Shown here one piece after another: positions 1 to 5,264 of a stretch of DNA of 9,018 nucleotides. The translations under genes and the position numbers were made by a program. The notes under the pieces are model-generated. The model did no database searches, was not told the origin of the DNA, and saw only the letters and a program-made list of their open reading frames with translations. How positions within the stretch are numbered: position 1 is the stretch's first letter; the number at the start of each line of letters is the position of its first letter. This DNA comes from Deltaproteobacteria bacterium (GTDB taxonomy: Bacteria; Desulfobacterota; Desulfobaccia; Desulfobaccales; 0-14-0-80-60-11), in NCBI GenBank assembly GCA_019308625.1, contig JAFDHU010000081.1, positions 1 to 9,018 on the forward strand, written 5' to 3'.

Positions 1-137
1 ATCTGCCAGCCCCGGGCCACCAGGTCCCCCAACATGATTTCCGTGTCCACCAGATTCTTGGGACAGCCCAAGCTGACGGTGTAGACGGTTTTTGGTTTTT
101 GGTTTTTGGTTTTTAGTTTTTGAATGTCAGTTTTCAC
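1..137 (-). CDS. rimO: Ribosomal protein S12 methylthiotransferase RimO, N-terminal part (cut by window edge)
   Basis: RimO is a radical-SAM enzyme that adds a methylthio group to a conserved Asp of ribosomal protein S12. Only the first ~45 residues are inside the window. They contain VSLGCPKNLVDTE at about residues 21-33, the hallmark start of the RimO N-terminal (UPF0004) domain. Its Cys (residue 25) is the first iron-sulfur ligand of that domain. MiaB and MtaB have different residues around this Cys. I chose the GTG at 135-137. No ATG, GTG or TTG lies between the heptad repeat (87-121) and the SLGC motif, except a TTG inside the motif that would remove the conserved strand. The start must therefore lie at or beyond the repeat. 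A TTG at 141-143 is an in-frame alternative. No Shine-Dalgarno sequence is visible. The tail before the motif is Lys/Gln/Asn/Thr/Pro-rich because it is encoded by the repeat. Family assignment is firm; the start is uncertain. Confidence 0.8.
   Translation of the reverse strand, partial: MKTDIQKLKTKNQKPKTVYTVSLGCPKNLVDTEIMLGDLVARGWQ
87..121. repeat. Five tandem heptanucleotides (GGTTTTT x4 + AGTTTTT)
   Basis: Four exact copies of GGTTTTT occupy 87-114 and a one-mismatch copy AGTTTTT occupies 115-121. On the minus strand this reads as AAAAACC units, located between the only plausible rimO starts (137 or 143) and the conserved RimO core. Seven is not a multiple of three, so gain or loss of one unit would change the reading frame. 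Confidence 0.9.
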
Positions 138-1092
138 TATCAATAGGGGAGAGACAGGTTTCACCTGGCACCCTGAGCCGCAGACGGAGGCGAAAACTAT
201 TTAAAAGCCAGCACTGTCCAAGTATCAATGGCCTGAAAGGCTGCCAGCCAGAAGGCAATTTGCACCAGCCAGGCCAGGCGGCGACCCCGGGCGGACAGGA
301 GGCGTTGAACATAACGGCGCACTCCAGGGCAAAGGGCAGGAAGCCCAGGTAGCCCAGGACGGGCATTTCAAAGATTTTGCCGAAATTTAGGACCGGCAGG
401 GTGTATACCCACTTGGCGGTGGCTGGGTAGTTCCACACCTCCCACCACAGGCCGCACAGCAGCCCCGCGGTGAGCAGGCAAAGGTGCCTCTGGCGCTCCC
501 CCGCCAGCCACCGGCCGGTCAGGGAATCGCCGGTGAGCAGGTCGTTGATGGGGTCCAGGAGAAAAAAGAAGGTCAGCCAAATCAGGGGAAAGGCGTACCG
601 GGGGAAGAGCAGGGGCCAAACCAGGCAGGCGACCCCCGCCAGAAGAAAGGACGGCTGCCAGGCAGGCAGGGTCCGGGGTTTGCCGGCCATACCCTGAAAC
701 CAGCCTCTGGCCTCCAGAACCCGGGCCGTCAGCAGGATACCCGGCAGGACGGTGGCGAAGGCCAGGGCGTATCCGGGCCAGCGCACCCACAGACGGGGTT
801 CCACCCCGATATAGCCCCAGTTTTGCAGGCAGAGGTTGAAGACCTCAAAAACCAGCCAGACGCTTACCGACCAGCCGGCCAAGCGGACAAATTCCCGGGG
901 CCGGTCCCCCAGCCAGGATTCTCCTCGGGCAAGAAAAAGTACGCCGTCCAAGAAGAGCAGAAGAGGCCACCAGGCGAAAAAATAAAGCCAGTCCTTGAGG
1001 AATTCCACGCCCCACAGGGCCCCGGGAAAAGCCACGATCCAGACGGCCAGGGCCGCCCCCACCTGAAATTTGGCCAAACCGGTTCTGGTCAT
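127..1092 (-). CDS. Multi-pass membrane protein of unknown function with internal duplication; probable frameshift near the 3' end
   Basis: The function is unknown. The protein is an inner-membrane protein with about eight hydrophobic stretches. The start is the ATG at 1092, which has AAAGAGG about 8 bases upstream. An in-frame extension to 1191 lacks such a site. Two halves resemble each other. Residues ~41-99 run from LD, through a Gly-rich loop, to FEVFN and then W-x-Y. Residues ~172-233 run from LLD, through a similar loop, to WEVWN and then W-x-Y-TLP. After MFNA (residue 264, base ~300) the frame as it stands gives an unlikely Pro/Cys/Trp-rich tail ending at 127. Shifting by one base gives LLSARGRRLAWLVQIAF and a further hydrophobic helix, stopping at TAG 197-199 (about 298 residues). 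One missing base around 298-303 would explain this. rimO follows on the same strand and may be co-transcribed. Confidence 0.8.
   Translation of the reverse strand: MTRTGLAKFQVGAALAVWIVAFPGALWGVEFLKDWLYFFAWWPLLLFLDGVLFLARGESWLGDRPREFVRLAGWSVSVWLVFEVFNLCLQNWGYIGVEPRLWVRWPGYALAFATVLPGILLTARVLEARGWFQGMAGKPRTLPAWQPSFLLAGVACLVWPLLFPRYAFPLIWLTFFFLLDPINDLLTGDSLTGRWLAGERQRHLCLLTAGLLCGLWWEVWNYPATAKWVYTLPVLNFGKIFEMPVLGYLGFLPFALECAVMFNASCPPGVAAWPGWCKLPSGWQPFRPLILGQCWLLNSFRLRLRLRVPGETCLSPIDSEN
138..196. other. Probable true spacer between membrane-protein gene and rimO
   Basis: If the membrane protein really ends at 197-199 in the shifted frame, this stretch is non-coding leader for rimO. It holds a short inverted repeat, CAGGT-TTC-ACCTG (about 160-172), and no good ribosome binding site. 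If the frame as it stands is correct, the stretch codes for the protein's last residues and the two genes overlap by 11 bases. Confidence 0.4.
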
Positions 1093-1186
1093 GCTGTTTG
1101 CCTCTTTGCAGTTGAGGATGAGAAAAGGAACAGTAATTGCATAAAAATTGAGGAAAAGGCACAGGCATAAGGGGGCCTTCCCTTGG

Positions 1187-1206
1187 CCCAATATTACCCA
1201 ATATTA
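1187..1206. repeat. Perfect tandem 10-base direct repeat (CCCAATATTA x2)
   Basis: Two identical adjacent copies of CCCAATATTA occupy 1187-1196 and 1197-1206. Each contains the self-complementary core AATATT. The array overlaps the -10 box and predicted start point of the minus-strand promoter, a position where a repressor could act. Operator function is inference. Confidence 0.6.
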
Positions 1207-1230
1207 TAAGCAAAATCAACCTGTTGCGAA
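1203..1230 (-). promoter_or_regulatory. Candidate promoter for the membrane-protein gene
   Basis: Read on the minus strand, TTCGCA (1230-1225) is separated by 16 bases from a perfect TATAAT (1208-1203). Transcription would start near 1196 and give a leader of roughly 100 bases before the ATG at 1092. The -35 matches consensus at four of six bases. Confidence 0.45.
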
Positions 1231-1245
1231 GAGCGCAGGAGGAGG

Positions 1246-1276
1246 GCCCCAAAATACCTGATTTTGGGGCTTTTTT
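1246..1276 (+). terminator. Strong rho-independent terminator with no upstream plus-strand gene
   Basis: GCCCCAAAAT (1246-1255), a five-base loop ACCTG, and the exact complement ATTTTGGGGC (1261-1270) are followed by six T residues. The 10-bp stem is perfect. On the minus strand the hairpin is not followed by T residues, so it works rightward only. A second small hairpin can form from CCTG (1220-1223) with CAGG (1236-1239). Everything to the left of it is minus-strand, so this terminator ends either a short transcript or the leader of the gene at 1411. Confidence 0.8.
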
Positions 1277-1278
1277 GC

Positions 1279-1307
1279 TTGATTTGGCAGAAATTATTTG
1301 CTATGGA
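1279..1307 (+). promoter_or_regulatory. Weak candidate promoter for the lytic transglycosylase gene
   Basis: TTGATT (1279-1284) and TATGGA (1302-1307) are 17 bases apart, just after the terminator and about 100 bases before the ATG at 1411. The -10 is poor, so this is a tentative call. The remaining gap (1308-1398) shows nothing else recognisable. Confidence 0.25.
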
Positions 1308-1410
1308 TGGTGGAACTTTCGGTGCGGGGAGGCCCGTCTAATGGGGGAGGCGGGATTTCAGTCCTATTTTCCACTTCAACTGAGCGGTTTTTCCAATTAA
1401 GGGGAGAGCT

Positions 1411-2826
1411 ATGAATCCCGGATGGGCCGGAGTGTTGCTGTTAGGTGTCTTGCTGGTGGGGTGCGGAGGGGGTCAGGGCAAACTGGCCAAAGTGGAAACT
1501 CCACCTCCTGCGGCGGTGGCCCAGGAACCCACGGATCTCAGGGACTTGCAGGAGGATTCCCTGACCGAACAACTTAGCGCCCAGCGGGTGGAGGAGCTTT
1601 ATGCCAAAAGCGGCATCCCCGGTTGGGACCCGGCAGTAGAAGAAGAGCTCCGCAAATGGGACTATCGGCTCAAATTTGACGTACCCATCCATATCAACAA
1701 GCAGGTGAAGGCGTACCTGGTTTATTTTTCCACGGAGCGCAAGGAAGTCATCCGTAGGTACCTGGCCCGCTCCACCCGCTACCTGCCTATGATTCGGGCC
1801 ATCTTCCAGGAGCATGGCCTGCCCCAGGACTTGGCCTATCTGGCCATGATTGAGAGTGGCTTCAATCCCCATGCCTATTCCCGGGCCCATGCCTGCGGCA
1901 TGTGGCAGTTCATCCGGAGCACCGGGCGGCGCTACGGCCTGATGATCAATCGCTACGTGGATGAACGCCGCGACCCGGAGAAATCCACCCGCGCCGCGGC
2001 CCGATATCTGCTGGACCTCTACAAGCAGTTCGGCTCCTGGTACCTGGCGGCAGCCAGCTACAACTGCGGCGAACACCGGGTGCAGCGGGAGATTGACAAC
2101 TCCAATCACAAGAACTTCTGGGAGCTGTCCGCCCACCGGTGTCTGCCCCAAGAAACCAAGAACTATGTCCCCCAGATGATTGCCGCCACCCTCATCGCCA
2201 AGAATCCGGAAAGGTTCGGCTTCAAGAACATCCCTTACCTGCCTCCCTTGCAGTATGACAAGGTCAGGGTAACGGAGACCACCTCCCTGGCCGCGGCGGC
2301 GGCCGCCTGCAATGTCCCCTTGGAGGAGATTCGCCTGCTCAATCCCGAACTGCGGCTGGGCATCACTCCGCCGCAAGCGGGGTACTATACCCTGAGAATC
2401 CCCAAGGGCAGCTCCGACTCCTTCCGGCGGAACATCATGATGGCCCGGGTTCTGCACCCGCCAAAAATCAGGCCCTACAAGCGTTTTGCCAAAAAGAAGT
2501 ACAGGCGCAGACACAAGCGCAAGTACGCCTCGCGCCGGGTCAAGAGGCGGGTTTACCGGAGCAAACGCCGCACCAGAAAGGTGGCCCGGACTTCCCGCCG
2601 AAAGGTGGTCAAGACGGCCAGTGTCAGGAGAAGCAAAAGCAGGCGCGGGCGTCCGGCTACGGTGTTGGCCTCTCTTTGGGGCACCCCCAAGAGCAGCAAA
2701 TCCGGGGTAAAGAGAGCCTCCAGGAAAAAAGCCACCCGGACCGTCTGGCTCGCCGGCGCTCGAGCAAAAGCGCCAAGGCCAAGGCCAAGAGCCAGTCCAA
2801 GCGCAAGCGGTTCAAAACCATCCTGA
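1411..2826 (+). CDS. Membrane-bound lytic murein transglycosylase (MltD-like lipoprotein) with LysM-like domain and basic tail; probable frameshift
   Basis: The predicted enzyme cleaves peptidoglycan between MurNAc and GlcNAc with 1,6-anhydro-MurNAc formation, from a lipid-anchored position in the cell envelope. Residues 1-18 form a lipoprotein signal ending in LVGC (Cys18), unusual in lacking a positive residue near the start. The transglycosylase SLT domain spans ~115-250: the catalytic Glu is Glu148 in AMIESGFNP, followed by GMWQFI (163-168) and ASYNCGEHRV (215-224). Residues ~285-332 look like one LysM peptidoglycan-binding repeat. Residues ~355-460 are extremely Lys/Arg-rich. The start has AAGGGGAG a few bases upstream. 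The last ~25 residues turn Pro-rich. One base out of frame from about 2725-2757 the tail stays Lys/Ser-rich, reading KSAKAKAKSQSKRKRF and stopping at TAG 2841-2843 (about 477 residues). An A6 run at 2725-2730 is the likeliest site of a lost base. The family assignment is firm; mltD is the closest named relative. Confidence 0.88.
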   Translation: MNPGWAGVLLLGVLLVGCGGGQGKLAKVETPPPAAVAQEPTDLRDLQEDSLTEQLSAQRVEELYAKSGIPGWDPAVEEELRKWDYRLKFDVPIHINKQVKAYLVYFSTERKEVIRRYLARSTRYLPMIRAIFQEHGLPQDLAYLAMIESGFNPHAYSRAHACGMWQFIRSTGRRYGLMINRYVDERRDPEKSTRAAARYLLDLYKQFGSWYLAAASYNCGEHRVQREIDNSNHKNFWELSAHRCLPQETKNYVPQMIAATLIAKNPERFGFKNIPYLPPLQYDKVRVTETTSLAAAAAACNVPLEEIRLLNPELRLGITPPQAGYYTLRIPKGSSDSFRRNIMMARVLHPPKIRPYKRFAKKKYRRRHKRKYASRRVKRRVYRSKRRTRKVARTSRRKVVKTASVRRSKSRRGRPATVLASLWGTPKSSKSGVKRASRKKATRTVWLAGARAKAPRPRPRASPSASGSKPS

Positions 2827-2872
2827 TTTCCAAGGCGCGGTAGCGGGAAATCGGGGGTAATGGCCAGATTCG

Positions 2873-2910
2873 GCCCTCGGCTCCTCCCGGTGGGAGGCCG
2901 GGGGCTTTTT
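2873..2910 (+). terminator. Rho-independent terminator after the transglycosylase gene
   Basis: GCCCTCGGC, a two-base bulge and CTCCC pair with GGGAG and GCCGGGGGC across a GGT loop (one G-T wobble), followed by TTTTT at 2906-2910. It lies 30 bases after the shifted-frame stop (2841-2843) and separates this gene from groES. Confidence 0.8.
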
Positions 2911-2976
2911 GCGGGTTGGGGCTGTCTGCCGACAAGAAGCGCACCCCTACTCGGCAAAAAAATTTAGACCCACCTC

Positions 2977-3004
2977 TTGATTTTTCCCGATGAATGTATA
3001 TTTA
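2977..3004 (+). promoter_or_regulatory. Candidate housekeeping promoter of groESL
   Basis: TTGATT (2977-2982) is followed by an AT-rich segment with TATATT (2997-3002, 14-base spacer) or TATTTA (2999-3004, 16-base spacer). Either would put the start of transcription inside the CIRCE operator, the usual arrangement for HrcA control. Which hexamer is used is unclear. Confidence 0.45.
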
Positions 3005-3008
3005 TCTG

Positions 3009-3035
3009 TTAGCACTCTCTCAGAAAGAGTGCTAA
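3009..3035. promoter_or_regulatory. CIRCE operator (HrcA binding site)
   Basis: TTAGCACTC (3009-3017), nine bases, then GAGTGCTAA (3027-3035) is a full match to the CIRCE consensus TTAGCACTC-N9-GAGTGCTAA. CIRCE is bound by the HrcA repressor, which is released under heat stress when GroEL is occupied. This predicts that groESL here is HrcA-regulated; hrcA itself is not in the window. Confidence 0.97.
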
Positions 3036-3078
3036 TACCTCTTTGTACTTATCTTTCCTGTTGAGGAGGTTGTTTTCT

Positions 3079-3369
3079 ATGAAGGTCAAACCGTTAAACG
3101 ATCGCGTGCTGGTGAAGCGGATTGAAGAGATGACCAAGACCAAAGGAGGCATTTACATTCCCGACACTGCCAAGGAAAAGCCCATTGAGGGCCGGGTTAT
3201 GGCGGTGGGTCCCGGCAAGATGAGCGACTCCGGCAACCGCATGCCCATGCACGTCAAAGAGGGTGACCGGGTGCTCTTCAGCAAGTATGCCGGCAGCGAA
3301 ATCAAGATTGAAGGCGAAGAATATCTGATGATGCGGGAAGACGATATCCTGGCCATTGTGGAAGAATGA
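3079..3369 (+). CDS. groES: Co-chaperonin GroES (Hsp10)
   Basis: A cytoplasmic heptameric lid that caps the GroEL ring and, with ATP, encloses folding substrates. The 96 residues match the usual length. The sequence opens with MKVKPLNDRVLVKR, typical of GroES. The mobile loop that contacts GroEL is at ~17-33 and carries GGIYIPD in place of the GGIVL of E. coli. The roof and core strands follow (VKEGDRVLFSKYAG at 59-72, EYLMMREDDILAIVEE at the end). The ATG at 3079 has a strong GAGGAGG at 3063-3069; an in-frame upstream start at 3043 lacks one and would add a non-conserved extension. It is the first gene of the CIRCE-controlled operon, 75 bases ahead of groEL. Confidence 0.98.
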   Translation: MKVKPLNDRVLVKRIEEMTKTKGGIYIPDTAKEKPIEGRVMAVGPGKMSDSGNRMPMHVKEGDRVLFSKYAGSEIKIEGEEYLMMREDDILAIVEE

Positions 3370-3444
3370 TTTCCACCAGATCCTTATCACCCGCCTGAAT
3401 TCCGTATTTTCCGAATTTTACTGACAAAGGAGGAATGAAACAGT

Positions 3445-5067
3445 ATGGCCGCCAAAGAGATCAAGTATGATATCAAGGCCCGAGAAGCCATCCTCAAGGG
3501 AGTGAACACCTTGGCGGATGCCGTCAAGGTTACTCTGGGCCCCAAAGGCCGCAACGTCATTTTGGAGAAGACCTTCGGTTCTCCGGCCATCACCAAGGAC
3601 GGGGTCACGGTCGCCAAGGAAATTGAATTGGAAGACAAATTTGAAAACATGGGCGCCCAGATGGTCCGGGAAGTGGCCTCCAAGACCTCGGATGTGGCCG
3701 GCGACGGCACCACCACGGCCACTATCCTGGCCCAGTCCATCTACCAGGAAGGCGCCCGCCTGGTGGCCGCCGGCACCAATCCCATGGCCCTGAAGCGGGG
3801 TATTGACAAGGCGGTGGACAAGGTGGTGGAGGAGCTCAAGAAAATCTCCAAGCCCTCCAAGGACTTCAAGGAAATCGCCCAGGTGGGCACCATCTCCGCC
3901 AACAACGATCCCTCCATCGGCAACATTATTGCTGATGCCATGAGCAAGGTGGGCAAGGAGGGGGTCATCACGGTGGAGGAAGCCAAGGGCATGGAGACCA
4001 CCCTGGACGTGGTGGAGGGCATGCAGTTTGACCGGGGCTATATCTCCCCCTACTTTGTCACCAACCCCGAAAAGATGGAGGTCAACCTGGAGGATCCCTA
4101 CATCCTGGTGCACGAGAAGAAAATCAGCGCCATGAAGGACCTCCTGCCCCTCCTGGAGAGCGTGGCCCGGGCCGGCAAGCCCCTGCTGATTATTGCCGAG
4201 GATGTGGAAGGCGAAGCCCTGGCCACCCTGGTGGTCAACAAGTTGAGAGGGACCCTGCAGGTGGCCGCGGTCAAGGCCCCCGGCTTCGGCGACCGGCGGA
4301 AGGCCATGCTGGAGGACATCGCCATTCTCACCGGCGCCCAAGTCATCTCCGAGGACATGGGCTGGAAGCTGGAAAACGTTACCTTGAAGGAACTGGGCAC
4401 CTGCCGCAAGGTCAACATTGACCGGGACAACACCACCATCATTGACGGCGCTGGCGAACGTTCGGCCATTGAAGGCCGGGTGAAGCAAATCCGGGCCCAG
4501 ATTGAGGAGACCACCAGCGACTATGACCGGGAGAAGCTCCAGGAGCGGCTGGCCAAGATCATCGGCGGTGTGGCGGTCATCCGGGTCGGTGCAGCCACCG
4601 AAACCGAGATGAAGGAAAAGAAGGCCAGGGTGGAGGACGCCCTGAACGCCACCCGGGCCGCGGCGGAAGAAGGCATCGTACCCGGCGGCGGCGTGGCCCT
4701 GCTGCGCTGCATCCCGGCCCTGGAGGAGCTGAAGCTGGAGCTCCACGACGAGCAGTTGGGCGTCAACATTATCAGGCGGGCCCTGGAGGAGCCCATTCGG
4801 CAGATCGCCAACAACGCCGGCTATGAGGGCTCGGTGGTGGCCGAGCACGTCAAACAGCAGAAGGGCTCCTACGGCTTCAACGCCGAGACCGGCGAATACG
4901 AGGATCTGATGGCCGCCGGGGTCATTGACCCCACCAAGGTGGTGCGCTATGCCATCCAGAACGCTGCGTCGGTGGCATCTCTCTTGATCACAACCGAGGC
5001 CATGGTGGCCGAGAAGCCCAAGAAGGAGGAGCCTCAACCGGCCATGCCTCCGGGCGGCATGTACTAA
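3445..5067 (+). CDS. groEL: Chaperonin GroEL (Hsp60)
   Basis: The ATP-driven double-ring chaperonin that folds cytoplasmic proteins with GroES. It has 540 residues, slightly short of the usual ~545. Visible hallmarks are LGPKGRNVIL at 31-40, KDGVTVAKEI at 51-60 (with Asp52), the nucleotide-binding GDGTTTA with Asp87, the apical-domain region around GYISPYFVTNPEK, and RVEDALNATRAAAEEG containing the ATP-hydrolysis Asp (398 in E. coli). The C-terminal tail ends in PAMPPGGMY rather than the usual multiple GGM repeats. AAAGGAGG at 3426-3433 lies 11 bases before the ATG. It is the second gene of the operon, and terminators follow it. Confidence 0.99.
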   Translation: MAAKEIKYDIKAREAILKGVNTLADAVKVTLGPKGRNVILEKTFGSPAITKDGVTVAKEIELEDKFENMGAQMVREVASKTSDVAGDGTTTATILAQSIYQEGARLVAAGTNPMALKRGIDKAVDKVVEELKKISKPSKDFKEIAQVGTISANNDPSIGNIIADAMSKVGKEGVITVEEAKGMETTLDVVEGMQFDRGYISPYFVTNPEKMEVNLEDPYILVHEKKISAMKDLLPLLESVARAGKPLLIIAEDVEGEALATLVVNKLRGTLQVAAVKAPGFGDRRKAMLEDIAILTGAQVISEDMGWKLENVTLKELGTCRKVNIDRDNTTIIDGAGERSAIEGRVKQIRAQIEETTSDYDREKLQERLAKIIGGVAVIRVGAATETEMKEKKARVEDALNATRAAAEEGIVPGGGVALLRCIPALEELKLELHDEQLGVNIIRRALEEPIRQIANNAGYEGSVVAEHVKQQKGSYGFNAETGEYEDLMAAGVIDPTKVVRYAIQNAASVASLLITTEAMVAEKPKKEEPQPAMPPGGMY

Positions 5068-5092
5068 TAGGTTAGGGAGTGCTGATCGGTGA

Positions 5093-5128
5093 GGGAGGGG
5101 GCCAGGGGGCAACCCCCTGCTCCCTCCC
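5093..5128. repeat. GC-rich two-part hairpin after groEL
   Basis: GGGAGGG (5093-5099) pairs with CCCTCCC (5122-5128). Inside, CAGGGGG (5103-5109) pairs with CCCCCTG (5113-5119) around a CAA loop, leaving a small internal loop. No T run follows, so it is not by itself a terminator. It may protect the mRNA 3' end or be a dispersed palindromic repeat. Confidence 0.6.
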
Positions 5129-5151
5129 CCAACCCCATAAAGAGGAAAATC

Positions 5152-5200
5152 AAGGCGGGTGGGGCCAAAATCTTGGCCCCACCCGCCTTTTGTTTTCTTT
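5152..5200 (+). terminator. Rho-independent terminator of groESL, probably bidirectional
   Basis: A perfect 17-bp stem, AAGGCGGGTGGGGCCAA (5152-5168) with its exact complement (5173-5189) around the loop AATC, is followed by TTGTTTTCTTT. On the other strand the stem is followed by GATTTTCC, so it may also stop transcripts from the convergent Memo-family gene. The next 64 bases up to 5264 show only an eight-T run (5252-5259). Confidence 0.92.
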
Positions 5201-5264
5201 AAAGATCTCCCTTGCGGGCCGGATATTTTCTCTGCCGGGGAGCCTGCTGGATTTTTTTTGAACT

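Noticed and set aside
92..352. Plus-strand frame translating the heptad repeat (FGFWFLVFE...)
   Set aside because: Its start is a by-product of the repeat and the rest is antisense to the membrane-protein gene.
484..1170. A 228-codon plus-strand open frame
   Set aside because: It is antisense to the membrane-protein gene, rich in Gly/Gln/Pro, with no ribosome binding site or motif.
1284..1302. A sigma-54-like promoter (TTGGCA ... TTTGCT)
   Set aside because: The GG and GC elements are 14 bases apart instead of 12, so sigma-54 holoenzyme should not recognise it.
1441..2514. A 357-codon minus-strand open frame
   Set aside because: It is antisense to the transglycosylase, whose active-site motifs are unambiguous.
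2927..2956. Inverted repeat TGCCGA ... TCGGCA followed by seven A
   Set aside because: The loop is 18 bases, and in neither direction is the stem followed by T residues, so it is not a terminator.
3435..3470. A short frame ATGAAACAGTAT... overlapping the groEL start
   Set aside because: Only 11 codons, with its ATG one base from the GGAGG; groEL at 3445 is clearly the translated gene.
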